A stretch of DNA of 64,000 bases, taken from contig JAWKMJ010000010.1 of the NCBI GenBank assembly GCA_041392305.1, forward strand, positions 62,001 to 126,000, given 5' to 3'. Shown here in pieces: positions 7,838 to 16,439 of this stretch. This DNA is from JAGQYP01 sp041392305 (GTDB lineage: Bacteria > Bacteroidota > Bacteroidia > Flavobacteriales_D > Crocinitomicaceae). The position numbers and the translations under genes are program-made. The first letter of the stretch is position 1, and each line of letters begins with the position of its first letter. The notes beneath the pieces are model-generated. The model did no database searches, was not told the DNA's origin, and saw only the letters and a list, made by a program, of their open reading frames with translations.

Positions 7838-8983
7838 ATGAGAACAATTTTAACCATATCAGTGATTTACTTTTCAGTCTTCGCTCTTGGGCAAGGGAAT
7901 GAGGGCAACTCCAATAATTCGAATAACTCGAATGGAGTGAACAGTAATATTCTCAACTACAAAGTAGAGGAGAAACTGAAGAAAGTAGAGAAGGAAGAAG
8001 CTCCTGCACCAGAAGTAAATACAGGAGTTTTTGACAGTCAATTGCAATCGGGTAGATACAATTATGAATTCACCCGCAAGAAGTTTATTCGCCAAAATTT
8101 AGGGAAGGGATTTACTTCTGAGCAGCAAAAAACCTTGGATCAGCAGTTGGAAAATCTAAAAGAATCCGCTGAAAATTCATTTGAATTTAATTATCTGACT
8201 TATGTCAACGGAAATCACGATGTAAGTTTGTTTCCTTTTTTGGAAAAGGCCTACAAATTGAAGCCTTACGATGCTTCTTTATTTGATGACTTCATTGCTT
8301 ATTATGAAATCACAGACAATACAACGAAAAAAGCTGAATTTACTAAGAAGTTAATGGCTTCGAATGCAATTGAATCGGGTGTGTATCGATACAATGAAAA
8401 TGTTTTACGATCCATAGATAAAAACGGAATCCTCATCACAAATGGTTACGATGATACCTATCCATTGTGGGTGTTGCAAAATGAAAAAGGAATGCGCAAG
8501 GATGTTAAGGTTTTATCATTAGATATACTTCAAAACAAAGAATACAGAAAGAGAATTTTAAAACAATATGGATTGAAGGATCCTGGAGTTGGACCGGAAA
8601 ATCAGGATTTCATCATGAAATTACTGCAATTGAATCCAGATAAAAACATCTTTCTAGGATTTACAGTTCCAAAATATGTGCTTAAGGGGCTTTCAATCAA
8701 TTTAAAGAACACTGGTTTGGCTTTAAAATATGCTCCAAAAAGATTGAATGAAGACAAACTGAAAATCAATTTTGAAAATGAATTGCAGTTGGATTATTTA
8801 TTGCAGAATCAATCCAGTAGTAAGGTAAAACAAATGAATGCAAACTATTTGGTCATGCTTTCACAATTGTACAAGAAGTATAAGCAGGATCCGAAGAAAC
8901 AAGAATATATTAAATCAATAGCACTAAAAATTGGTAGAGATATCAACAAAGAAAAAACGGTAAAAGCGAGCCTTGGTATTTAA
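7838..8983 (+). CDS. Secreted protein of the ECF sigma operon, unknown function
   Basis: 381 residues from the ATG at 7838. The frame is open upstream but that part overlaps the rhomboid gene. MRTILTISVIYFSVFALGQ is a signal peptide, followed by an Asn/Ser-rich linker and a Lys/Glu-rich stretch. The central segment ILITNGYDDTYPLWVLQNE with KDVKVLSLDIL resembles the periplasmic tail of DUF2723 membrane proteins. The region before it (KAYKLKPYDASLFDDF) looks helical and TPR-like. Its stop is directly followed by the sigma-factor start, so the genes are co-transcribed. It may be the envelope sensor or an effector of the sigma system; no function is established. Confidence 0.75.
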   Translation: MRTILTISVIYFSVFALGQGNEGNSNNSNNSNGVNSNILNYKVEEKLKKVEKEEAPAPEVNTGVFDSQLQSGRYNYEFTRKKFIRQNLGKGFTSEQQKTLDQQLENLKESAENSFEFNYLTYVNGNHDVSLFPFLEKAYKLKPYDASLFDDFIAYYEITDNTTKKAEFTKKLMASNAIESGVYRYNENVLRSIDKNGILITNGYDDTYPLWVLQNEKGMRKDVKVLSLDILQNKEYRKRILKQYGLKDPGVGPENQDFIMKLLQLNPDKNIFLGFTVPKYVLKGLSINLKNTGLALKYAPKRLNEDKLKINFENELQLDYLLQNQSSSKVKQMNANYLVMLSQLYKKYKQDPKKQEYIKSIALKIGRDINKEKTVKASLGI

Positions 8984-9580
8984 ATGAAGCTTTTTCGAAA
9001 TTATAAAACACTGTCGGACGAAGATTTGATGGACCTTATTCGTGATAAGGATTCCAAAGCATTCTCTGAGCTCTACAACCGATATTCGGAAATGATCCTG
9101 AATTATTTCTATCGGATGTTGTGGAAGGATAGGGAAAAGGCGGAGGACTTCATGCACGATTTGTTCCAGAAGATTATTGAGAAAACCGAGTATTACGATC
9201 GTAACAAGAGAGCGTTCAAAACCTGGTTTTTCTCAGTGGCCAACAATATGTGTAAAAATGAATATAAAAAGCAGGAGGTGAGGTCAAACACAAGTTCAGG
9301 ATTGGATGAATCCTACAATGTTTCTTCGAGTGAGGAAGCTGTAGATAGAATGTTTGACAATAAGGCCTTCAAACAAAAATTACTCGCTGAAGTGAATCAA
9401 TTAGACGAAAAACATAAAGAAGTATTTGTATTGAAGTTCATAGATGATCTATCCAATCAAGAAATAGCAGATGCTCTGGATATCAATTTAGGGACGGTAA
9501 AATCAAGAATATTCAATGCAATTAAGAAGATATCGGTGAATTTAGAAGTATATAGAGACGAATTAATAGGTGGGAAGTAA
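8984..9580 (+). CDS. ECF-family RNA polymerase sigma factor
   Basis: 198 residues, typical for a group 4 sigma factor. Region 2 is near residues 23-90: AFSELYNRYSEMILNYFYRML, KAEDFMHDLFQKIIE, AFKTWFFSVANNMCKNEYKK. Region 4 is near 135-188: LDEKHKEVFVLKFIDDLSNQEIADALDINLGTVKSRIFNA, containing the helix-turn-helix. The ATG follows the upstream stop without a gap, and its TAA overlaps the next ATG (TAATG). This three-gene operon of secreted protein, sigma factor and single-helix membrane protein suggests release of the sigma factor in response to an envelope signal. Confidence 0.95.
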   Translation: MKLFRNYKTLSDEDLMDLIRDKDSKAFSELYNRYSEMILNYFYRMLWKDREKAEDFMHDLFQKIIEKTEYYDRNKRAFKTWFFSVANNMCKNEYKKQEVRSNTSSGLDESYNVSSSEEAVDRMFDNKAFKQKLLAEVNQLDEKHKEVFVLKFIDDLSNQEIADALDINLGTVKSRIFNAIKKISVNLEVYRDELIGGK

Positions 9581-10530
9581 TGGAACTATTTGATGAGAAC
9601 ATAGAACAGTTGATACTGGATAAAGAGTATCATCAGCTCACAGAAGGAGAGAAGGAGGGGATAAAGGATTTTATTTCCAATGAGGAAGAGTATGCTCAGT
9701 TTAAAATGACACTGATGATGTCGTCTGATCTTAAAACGGAGCGTATTCAGCCGAAAGAATCTACCAAAGCGTCTTTGATGCAGATGATGGAGGGGAGCAG
9801 ACCAGAAAAGAAGATCTGGTACAATGGAATCGGTGTGTTCTTTTTCCCGGAAGACAAGCCAACTTATGCCAAACCGGGAATTTATGCTTCCCTGGCAGCT
9901 ATTTTACTTTTGGTTTTCTTTTTCGTGCCGATGGATTTCGGAACGGTAAATGAAAATAAAGGAAACGTGGCTCAAGCTGAAGATAATATGGCAAAAGAGT
10001 CAGCAGATGAAAGTACGATTGCAACTGAAGAAGAAATGATGGAGAAAGATATTCCATTAACTCCTGCAGAGAGCAACAAAAATGCTGAAATCGAAGCAAA
10101 AGAAGGTTTGTTGGAAGACCTGGATCACAATGACGGTAAGATCTTCGCCAATCAAAATGAGCCTGCAATGTTAGAAGAAGTTGCGGATGAGTTGGATGGA
10201 AATGCAGGCTATTTAAAGCAAGATTTGGAATATGGTGCAGATGACAAAAAGAAAACTGCTGCTGATGACAGAACAATAACCCTGGATTATATAGCTGGAG
10301 GCTATCCGAACGGTGGAGGAAATTCAGTTGTAGCGGATTCTTTAAACTCTAGAGTAGTCGCTCCTGGAAATAATGAGCGAAGAAATGAAAAGGGAGTGGC
10401 TTTCAAAGAAAATCAAAACAATTTCATTTCTGGAGATTTAAAGAAAGATGGATTTACTTATGAAATCCTGAACGACAACGGATTAAACCAAAATACGGAT
10501 CTGATTGATCTGTTGTATACGGCAGATTAG
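9580..10530 (+). CDS. Putative anti-sigma factor with one membrane helix
   Basis: 316 residues. The first ~100 residues are acidic and helical (ELFDENIEQLILDKEYHQLT onward), suited to binding the sigma factor. A single hydrophobic helix lies near residues 107-121 (SLAAILLLVFFFVPM). The remainder is Glu/Asp/Asn-rich and would be periplasmic. No zinc-type HxxxCxxC anti-sigma motif is present. The role is inferred from the one-base overlap with the sigma gene and from the topology, not from a recognised domain. A rho-independent terminator follows. Confidence 0.7.
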   Translation: MELFDENIEQLILDKEYHQLTEGEKEGIKDFISNEEEYAQFKMTLMMSSDLKTERIQPKESTKASLMQMMEGSRPEKKIWYNGIGVFFFPEDKPTYAKPGIYASLAAILLLVFFFVPMDFGTVNENKGNVAQAEDNMAKESADESTIATEEEMMEKDIPLTPAESNKNAEIEAKEGLLEDLDHNDGKIFANQNEPAMLEEVADELDGNAGYLKQDLEYGADDKKKTAADDRTITLDYIAGGYPNGGGNSVVADSLNSRVVAPGNNERRNEKGVAFKENQNNFISGDLKKDGFTYEILNDNGLNQNTDLIDLLYTAD

Positions 10531-10535
10531 AAACT

Positions 10536-10566
10536 AAAAAAGCCCCAACAAAATTGAGGCTTTTTT
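10536..10566 (+). terminator. Terminator of the ECF sigma operon
   Basis: AAAAAGCC pairs with GGCTTTTT, with an inner CAA/TTG extension after a one-base mismatch, followed by a T run. It lies just after the anti-sigma stop. Confidence 0.85.
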
Positions 10567-10579
10567 ATATTTCGTAATT

Positions 10580-10650
10580 CAGAAAATAAAATTCTAAACT
10601 CTTAACTCTTAACTCTTAATTTTTAATTCTTAACTCTTAGTTCTAAATTA
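10580..10650. repeat. Degenerate AT-rich short direct repeats
   Basis: Four close copies of ACTCTTA-like units (AACTCTTAACTCTTAACTCTTAA, then variants) lie between the sigma-operon terminator and fabI. They look like slippage in a non-coding spacer. The rest of the spacer to 10714 has a CTCGCTGTCGCTCG stretch but no gene. Confidence 0.5.
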
Positions 10651-10714
10651 TCTCCCTAACGGTCGATGAGCTCGCTGTCGCTCGGTTCTACACTCGAAAA
10701 ACGCTACACTCAAA

Positions 10715-11527
10715 TCATTCTCCAAACTTCTCAATCACCCCTTGAGTAACCCCAGTATTTGAGAATCCTCCGTCGTGGAATAGATTCTGCATGGTGACAT
10801 ATTTTGTGTAATCCGAGAATAAAGAAATACAGTAGTCTGCACAAGCTTCTGCTGGAGCATTTCCAAGCGGACTCATTTGCTCTGAGAAGTTAATGAATTC
10901 ATTAAATCCTTTGATTCCTGTTCCCGCTGTAGTAACCGTAGGAGACTGAGAAATCGTGTTAATCCTTACTTTCTTTTTGATTCCGTAATGGTATCCGAAA
11001 GATCTAGCGATAGATTCCAATAAAGACTTCGCATCAGCCATATCATTGTAATCTGGGAAAATTCTTTGTGCTGCAATGTATGTCAAGGCTACAACAGATC
11101 CCCATTCGTTTAATGCATCATGCTTGTAACATGCCGCAATGGTTTTATGGAATGATTCGGCACTCACATCCAATGTTTGAGCGTAGAATTTATAATTCAA
11201 TTCAGTATAGTGTTTGCCTTTTCTCACATTTGGAGACATTCCAATAGAATGCAAAACGAAATCAATTTTACCACCAAGAATTTCCATTGCTTGAGTAACT
11301 AGATTGTCTAAATCTTCCTCGCTAGTTGCATCAGCAGGGATGATTTGAGAACCTGTTTTTGCAGCCAGATTATTGATTTCACCCATTCTCATGGCGATAG
11401 GTGCATTGGTTAAAACAAATTCAGCTCCTTCTGCATGCGCTTGCTCAGCTACTTTCCATGCAATAGACTGATCGTTCAATGCTCCGAAAATGATTCCTTT
11501 TTTTCCTTTTAAAATATTGTTTGACAT
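10715..11527 (-). CDS. fabI: Enoyl-[acyl-carrier-protein] reductase (NADH)
   Basis: 270 residues. It reduces trans-2-enoyl-ACP in the last step of each fatty-acid elongation round; cytosolic. This atypical short-chain dehydrogenase starts LKGKKGIIFGALNDQSIAWK, with the FabI dinucleotide motif. The catalytic Tyr and Lys are in YNDMADAKSLLE (Tyr-x6-Lys). SQSPTVTTAGTGIKGF matches the substrate-lid region, and VTMQNLFHDGGFSNTGV is the C-terminal part. A TATTTTTG element lies upstream on the minus strand at 11550-11557. FabI is the target of triclosan-type inhibitors in other bacteria. Confidence 0.95.
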   Translation of the reverse strand: MSNNILKGKKGIIFGALNDQSIAWKVAEQAHAEGAEFVLTNAPIAMRMGEINNLAAKTGSQIIPADATSEEDLDNLVTQAMEILGGKIDFVLHSIGMSPNVRKGKHYTELNYKFYAQTLDVSAESFHKTIAACYKHDALNEWGSVVALTYIAAQRIFPDYNDMADAKSLLESIARSFGYHYGIKKKVRINTISQSPTVTTAGTGIKGFNEFINFSEQMSPLGNAPAEACADYCISLFSDYTKYVTMQNLFHDGGFSNTGVTQGVIEKFGE

Positions 11528-11549
11528 ATTTTTCTGTTTTAAATCAGCA

Positions 11550-11557
11550 CAAAAATA
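11550..11557 (-). promoter_or_regulatory. Candidate -7 element for fabI
   Basis: CAAAAATA on the plus strand gives TATTTTTG on the minus strand, matching TAnnTTTG, 23 bases before the fabI start. The -33 half is not evident. Confidence 0.35.
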
Positions 11558-11582
11558 ATTTTTTTCTGCGATGAGGTTCCCT

Positions 11583-12380
11583 TTAGATCATTTTTGTGAC
11601 ACCAAACACAACCAATCCGGCTCCAATCACCCACAATGCAAAGGCACTCCATTTGAAAATATTGATATTGCTTTGCAAATTAGACTTTAGTTCGTCTTCG
11701 GTTTTTGTAGAAACAATGAAATGTTGCTTTTTATCTGTAGACTTGGATATTCTCAGTTTTCCGGCCCGATCGTTCGCTTCTCCTAGTACGTAAAGATGTG
11801 AATTCATTGGGATCGCATATTCTTCGTATTTATATCCCAAAACAGTGGTTCCACTGGAAGTTCCGAAAGAGAACCCGCCAAAATTGAACCAATTTCCGGA
11901 TGGATTAGATCCTGCCTCGTATTCAGAAAATATTTTCATGGTGTGCAATTCCGCTCCTTCTGGATCTACCAAAACCTCTCCTGTTTGATCTTTTACGTAA
12001 AAATTCGCCTTTCTTTCATTTTCAGATACCTTTTCTGTGGATCTTACATTGTCCCAACGAACATTACCATTTGAATCTCTTCTCTGTACCTGTTTTTCTA
12101 TTTCACGAGTCACAATCGACTTATAATACACCACATTTTCCTTAGCGAATTCGGATTGGATAGGGGATTCACAATGAACATTTCCTCGAATTTCAATGAA
12201 ATTACTGAAAGATCCCTTTCCATATTCTTCTTCAAAAAATTGATGATTCTGAATAATTTCAGCTGCGCTTGTATTTTCGTAATTGTCCATGACATTCATT
12301 TTGGCTTTTCTCTTATTCATAATTATCCAAAGCACTAAACCAATAAGAGCAACAACGGCTCCTCCAATCATTATTCCCAT
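11583..12380 (-). CDS. GIDE-domain membrane protein (bacterial relative of the MULAN E3 ligase region)
   Basis: 265 residues. There is an N-terminal helix (GGAVVALIGLVLWIIM) and a C-terminal helix (FALWVIGAGLVVFGV). Between them lies a domain with EIRGNVHCESPIQSEF, VVYYKSIVTREIE, FYVKDQTGEVLVDPEGAEL and YAIPMNSHLYVLGEA. This arrangement, with two membrane helices flanking the domain, matches the GIDE family (PF12483), named for the membrane domain of human MUL1/MULAN. No RING finger is present, so no ubiquitin ligase activity is implied. The role in bacteria is unknown. It is 55 bases upstream of fabI on the same strand. Confidence 0.72.
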   Translation of the reverse strand: MGIMIGGAVVALIGLVLWIIMNKRKAKMNVMDNYENTSAAEIIQNHQFFEEEYGKGSFSNFIEIRGNVHCESPIQSEFAKENVVYYKSIVTREIEKQVQRRDSNGNVRWDNVRSTEKVSENERKANFYVKDQTGEVLVDPEGAELHTMKIFSEYEAGSNPSGNWFNFGGFSFGTSSGTTVLGYKYEEYAIPMNSHLYVLGEANDRAGKLRISKSTDKKQHFIVSTKTEDELKSNLQSNINIFKWSAFALWVIGAGLVVFGVTKMI

Positions 12381-12440
12381 AGTCTGTTTTTGATTTGTTT
12401 CAGAATAAAAATATAAATTTTTGAAATATAGCTGTCTGAT

Positions 12441-14309
12441 TTATAGAGGAAGAATGAAATTAAATTGTGTTGCACTCCTTTTCAATTTCCCTTCCTTAAT
12501 CAAAAAGTCTATTTTCTCCAGAATTAGAGCTTCCGGTATTCCTGATTGTATAATGAGTTCGTGCAGATCAATTCCATCTCCAATCCATTGTAAAAGTTGA
12601 CTTTCATTCAGGCTCGGGTGTTTCCTGCAGTAACTGCATTTTCCGCAATTTTCATCCGTTGAATCACCAAAATAATTTCTCAAATAAGTACTTCGACAAT
12701 TTTCATTTTTAAGGAAATCCAAAATGGATTCAAGATTCTCAAAAGCTACATTCTTTAGAAATCGATAATTGTTTAAGTTCAGCTGATCCGATTTCAAGCG
12801 ATTTTGCAAATAGTAGATTTTCGGAGCATCACTTTTAAGAGAGTAATCAATGATTTCATTCTTGAAGAGAAAATCCAATTGTTCTGTAATTCTTTTGTGG
12901 CTAGTCTTTAAATGCTTGCTAAAATCTGCCAATTGAAAGGGGATATGTTGGTCAAAAATTCCAGGATAGGATCTTGCTAAATATCTGAGGAAAGCATCAT
13001 AATTCGGGTTGGAAATCTGAAATTGATAGACTACTTCTCTAGAGGCAATAATGCGAATTTTAGACTGACTTGAATCTTTCTCCTCAAACAATAAATATCC
13101 GCAGTTTTCTAGAAATTCAAGTGCATTATATGTATCGAAAACATCTAATTCATACTTCTTAGAAAATTTTAGCAAATCAAACTCATAATCTTGTTCATCT
13201 CCTTCGCCTAAAGCGATTTGTAAATGATTGGATGCATGATCATATATTTTTCGGATCAGCTTTTCATCAAGATATTTTTTTTCAATTCGCTCCTGAAGTG
13301 CAGTAATATCTGAGTCTTCAAACAGCAAAACGGCAAGAGATTCCTCTAGATCACGTCCTCCGCGACCAGCCTCTTGAAAATAATTCTCAATGTTTTCCGG
13401 AATATCATAATGAATAACAAGTCGAACATCCGGTTTGTCAATTCCCATTCCAAAAGCATTTGTAGCCACCATGATTCGGGTTTGATCCATGATCCAGGCA
13501 TTTTGTTTTTGCTTTCTGCTGATTGTATTGAGTCCGCCATGATAGAAATCCGCAGAATAGCCATTTAATTGCAGGAACTTACAAACACGTTTTACTTCTT
13601 TTCTTGTATAGCAATAAACAATTGTGCTTCCAGAATATTTTTTGAGCGATTGAAGAAGAATTCCATCTTTATTCTGAACTTTTACGGTGTGATAAGCAAG
13701 GTTTTTGCGTTCAAAACTGGATTTAAATATTTGAGTGTCTTTAAAACCTAATTTATCAATGATATCTTCAACGATCTTGGGTTTGGCCGTAGCAGTAACA
13801 GCTATTTTTCTGGATTTAGGATGAAGATCCAGAAATTCTTTGATGTTGAGATAGGATGGCCTAAAATCGTAGCCCCATTGGGAAATACAATGGGATTCAT
13901 CAATAGCGATTAAATCGATTTTGAATTGCTGACTTCGAGATCTAAAATCTTTGGAATTTACTCTTTCTGGTGATAGATAAAGAAATTTTATACCTCCAAA
14001 TTCACACTTATCTAAGATGGTTGCAATCTCCAATTGCGTCATTCCGGAATGTATGAATTCAGCTTTAATCTTCTTCTCTTTTAGGGCCCGTACCTGATCT
14101 TCCATTAAAGAAATCAAAGGCGAAATCACAATGCATATTCCATCAAAATAAAGTCCCGGAACTTGAAAACAGATGCTTTTCCCGCCACCCGTTGGTAAGA
14201 GTGCCAAAGTGTCTTTGCCTCGAATTACGGAAGTAATGATTTCCTCTTGATTGGGTCGAAATGCACTATATCCGTAGTATTCTTTTAATATTTGATAGAT
14301 TTCTTGCAA
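12441..14309 (-). CDS. recQ: RecQ family ATP-dependent DNA helicase
   Basis: 622 residues. It unwinds DNA 3' to 5' in recombination and fork repair. Motif 0 is FRPNQEEIITSVIRG; Walker A is LPTGGGKSICFQ near residue 37; the DEAH-box variant is AIDESHCISQWGYDFRPSY near residue 135. TATAKPK, MVATNAFGMGIDKPDVRLV and YFQEAGRGGRD complete the helicase core. A RecQ zinc site follows near residues 546-573, with cysteines in ENCRSTYLRNYFG and CGKCSYC. The C-terminus is short, with no clear HRDC domain. Other RecQ paralogs may exist elsewhere in this genome, so the symbol is a family name. Confidence 0.92.
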   Translation of the reverse strand: MQEIYQILKEYYGYSAFRPNQEEIITSVIRGKDTLALLPTGGGKSICFQVPGLYFDGICIVISPLISLMEDQVRALKEKKIKAEFIHSGMTQLEIATILDKCEFGGIKFLYLSPERVNSKDFRSRSQQFKIDLIAIDESHCISQWGYDFRPSYLNIKEFLDLHPKSRKIAVTATAKPKIVEDIIDKLGFKDTQIFKSSFERKNLAYHTVKVQNKDGILLQSLKKYSGSTIVYCYTRKEVKRVCKFLQLNGYSADFYHGGLNTISRKQKQNAWIMDQTRIMVATNAFGMGIDKPDVRLVIHYDIPENIENYFQEAGRGGRDLEESLAVLLFEDSDITALQERIEKKYLDEKLIRKIYDHASNHLQIALGEGDEQDYEFDLLKFSKKYELDVFDTYNALEFLENCGYLLFEEKDSSQSKIRIIASREVVYQFQISNPNYDAFLRYLARSYPGIFDQHIPFQLADFSKHLKTSHKRITEQLDFLFKNEIIDYSLKSDAPKIYYLQNRLKSDQLNLNNYRFLKNVAFENLESILDFLKNENCRSTYLRNYFGDSTDENCGKCSYCRKHPSLNESQLLQWIGDGIDLHELIIQSGIPEALILEKIDFLIKEGKLKRSATQFNFILPL

Positions 14310-14371
14310 GTGGTTCCTTTGATTTGTCAGTAAAATTAATTAGATTTTCTATTCCACGAATCATTCATCTC

Positions 14372-14402
14372 TTGATTATCCGTTAAGAAATGAGTATATT
14401 CG
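14372..14402 (+). promoter_or_regulatory. Housekeeping promoter of ilvE
   Basis: TTG at 14372-14374 and TATATTCG at 14395-14402 are separated by 20 bases, matching the Bacteroidota sigma consensus TTG-N19..20-TAnnTTTG/TTCG. Transcription should begin about 14408, leaving a leader of about 16 bases. Confidence 0.6.
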
Positions 14403-14423
14403 CGTGCCTTAAAAACGAAAATT

Positions 14424-15494
14424 ATGATTTCAAACACAGTTTCAATTGACATTCAAAAGGTAGGGAATTCAAGAGTGAACGAGATAGATTTCGAAAATCT
14501 TCCATTCGGTCGTGAATTTTCGGACCACATGTTTGTCATGGACTATGCTGATGGTAAATGGGGAACTCCGAAGATTATTCCTTTTGGAAATATTCAGATT
14601 CACCCGGCAACTTCAGCATTGCATTATGGTCAGTCAATTTTCGAAGGAATGAAAGCATATAGAAACAAGGAAAATGAAGCCTTTTTGTTCAGACCAGACA
14701 TGAACATTAAAAGAATGAATATTTCTTGTCAAAGAATGTGCATGCCGGAAATTCCTGAGGAAATTTTCATGGAGGCCCTTAAAACCTTAGTATCTATCGA
14801 TAAACAATGGATTCCAGACACAGAAGGAGGTTCTTTGTATATCCGTCCATTCATGTTCGCAACTGACGAATATGTTGGGATTAAACCATCAGACAATTAC
14901 AGATTCATGATCTTCACTTGTCCTGTAGGAGGGTATTATAGTACTCCAGTGAAAGTAAAACTGGAAAGACATTATACTAGAGCGGCTCGAGGTGGAGTAG
15001 GGCAGGCAAAAACTGCCGGAAACTACGCGGCATCTCTTTATCCGGCTAAATTAGCTCAGCAACAAGGATATCATCAATTGTTGTGGACTGATGGTCTTTC
15101 GCACGAATACATTGAAGAGTCAGGAACAATGAATGTTTGCTTCATGATTAATGGCAAGCTGATCACTCCTTCAGAGGATTCAGATACTATTTTGAAAGGA
15201 ATCACCAAAAGATCTGTAATTGAGATCGCTAAAAGCTGGGGAGTAGAAGTGGAAGAAAGACCTGTAAAGGTTGCTGAAGTAATTGAGGCAATCGAGAATG
15301 GTAGTCTTACCGAAATGTTTGGTGCTGGTACTGCTGCAACAATTGCTCACATCGAAATCCTTGGAGTAGAAGGTAGAGATTATGTTTTACCTGCAATCGA
15401 AGGAAGAGAATTTTCAAATAAAGTAAATGATTATTTGACGAATTTGAAAAAAGGAAAAATTGAAGATCCATTTAATTGGAATATTAAGCTATAA
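14424..15494 (+). CDS. ilvE: Branched-chain amino acid aminotransferase
   Basis: 356 residues, the length of the long (class II) BCAT group. This PLP enzyme catalyses the last step of leucine, isoleucine and valine synthesis. Motifs: LHYGQSIFEGMKAYR, FLFRPDMNIKRMNIS, and the Schiff-base lysine in VGQAKTAGNYAASLYPA near residue 198. Further matches are EESGTMNVCFMI and FGAGTAATIAHI. It is monocistronic, with a clear promoter upstream and a terminator after it. Confidence 0.95.
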   Translation: MISNTVSIDIQKVGNSRVNEIDFENLPFGREFSDHMFVMDYADGKWGTPKIIPFGNIQIHPATSALHYGQSIFEGMKAYRNKENEAFLFRPDMNIKRMNISCQRMCMPEIPEEIFMEALKTLVSIDKQWIPDTEGGSLYIRPFMFATDEYVGIKPSDNYRFMIFTCPVGGYYSTPVKVKLERHYTRAARGGVGQAKTAGNYAASLYPAKLAQQQGYHQLLWTDGLSHEYIEESGTMNVCFMINGKLITPSEDSDTILKGITKRSVIEIAKSWGVEVEERPVKVAEVIEAIENGSLTEMFGAGTAATIAHIEILGVEGRDYVLPAIEGREFSNKVNDYLTNLKKGKIEDPFNWNIKL

Positions 15495-15516
15495 AGAAAA
15501 CCTGGAAACAGAAATA

Positions 15517-15546
15517 AAAGCCGTCTCATTCAGACGGTTTTTTTTT
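15517..15546 (+). terminator. Rho-independent terminator of ilvE
   Basis: CCGTCT and AGACGG form a perfect six-base stem around CATTC, followed by nine T. Confidence 0.92.
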
Positions 15547-15599
15547 GACTAAATTTATGGAACGGGTGATTTATTTTCATCCCAACAAAAAGGCTTTTG

Positions 15600-16382
15600 A
15601 TGAAATATGTTTTCACTTTATCGCTTCTGTCATGTCTGCAAATTCTGCTGAGTCAGGATTTTGCCAATGAATTTATTTATGAAACGAACGACCATAAGCA
15701 AGCCCTTAAAGAGATGAAGGTGGCTCAAATGACTTGCTTGCATGAAAAATATGAAGAGGGTGTAGTTGTAGAGAGTTATATCTCAGAAGTATATGATATC
15801 GATGCCTCAGGAAAGATTGTCAGGTTTGATGATAAAAGTTCGATAATTGATTTTGAAGAAAAATGGATTGAGCAATATTTTTACGATGAACAAGGACGAT
15901 TAATTAAAGTCATCTACGAGTTTGAAGAAGAAAGCAGACCACCAGAAATTGAAGAAACACACTACGCTTATAGAAAGGATGGGTTACTGGATTCCATGTG
16001 TGAATTTGCTGTTGTAAACAATTATCTCCAATTGAATGAATGCACTTATTTTCATTACCATGAGGGTTTATTAACTCATACAACAAATGAAGAAGGAGAT
16101 ACCCTAGAAAGAGTAGAGTTTGTAGATAACAACGTTTATAAATTTCATGGTACTTACTCTGTTGTTACCTATAACAATGGAGATCCTGTTAAGAGAGAAT
16201 TTGATGATGGCCACTCCTGGGAATACCAATTTAAAAATGGAATTATACAACGATCTGAAAGGAAAGATCAAGATATTTATACAGAATTTAATTACGATAA
16301 AAATGGTCTTCCTAAAGAGTTTAAATTATTTAAGGGCGGGGTTTTGGACTATAAAGAAACTTATAGTTACAAATATTATTAA
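15600..16382 (+). CDS. Secreted protein with YD-repeat-like strands, unknown function
   Basis: 260 residues from the ATG at 15600; the preceding in-frame TTG would add one residue. MKYVFTLSLLSCLQILLSQ is a signal peptide. The body alternates short strands such as YFYDEQGRLIKVIYEF, YAYRKDGLLDSM, FNYDKNGLPKEFKLF and YKETYSYKYY. These resemble the YD or RHS-like repeats common in Bacteroidota secreted proteins. No toxin or sorting domain is seen. It is probably a periplasmic or surface beta-sheet protein. Confidence 0.6.
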   Translation: MKYVFTLSLLSCLQILLSQDFANEFIYETNDHKQALKEMKVAQMTCLHEKYEEGVVVESYISEVYDIDASGKIVRFDDKSSIIDFEEKWIEQYFYDEQGRLIKVIYEFEEESRPPEIEETHYAYRKDGLLDSMCEFAVVNNYLQLNECTYFHYHEGLLTHTTNEEGDTLERVEFVDNNVYKFHGTYSVVTYNNGDPVKREFDDGHSWEYQFKNGIIQRSERKDQDIYTEFNYDKNGLPKEFKLFKGGVLDYKETYSYKYY

Positions 16383-16439
16383 GTAGCAAAATAGGAATTA
16401 TATTTATCTGTAATTAGAAATTGTAAAACCTATCCGAAA

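Noticed and set aside
7661..7838. A longer N-terminus (start at 7661) for the secreted protein of the sigma operon.
   Set aside because: It would overlap the rhomboid gene, cross the promoter element and bury the signal peptide; the ATG at 7838 fits all three.
9899..10276. A minus-strand frame of 125 codons opposite the anti-sigma gene.
   Set aside because: His/Phe/Leu-rich composition mirrors the acidic coding strand; no start context or domain.
11583..12380. Ubiquitin-like ligase activity for the GIDE-domain protein.
   Set aside because: No RING or other E2-binding domain is present; only the membrane domain is shared.
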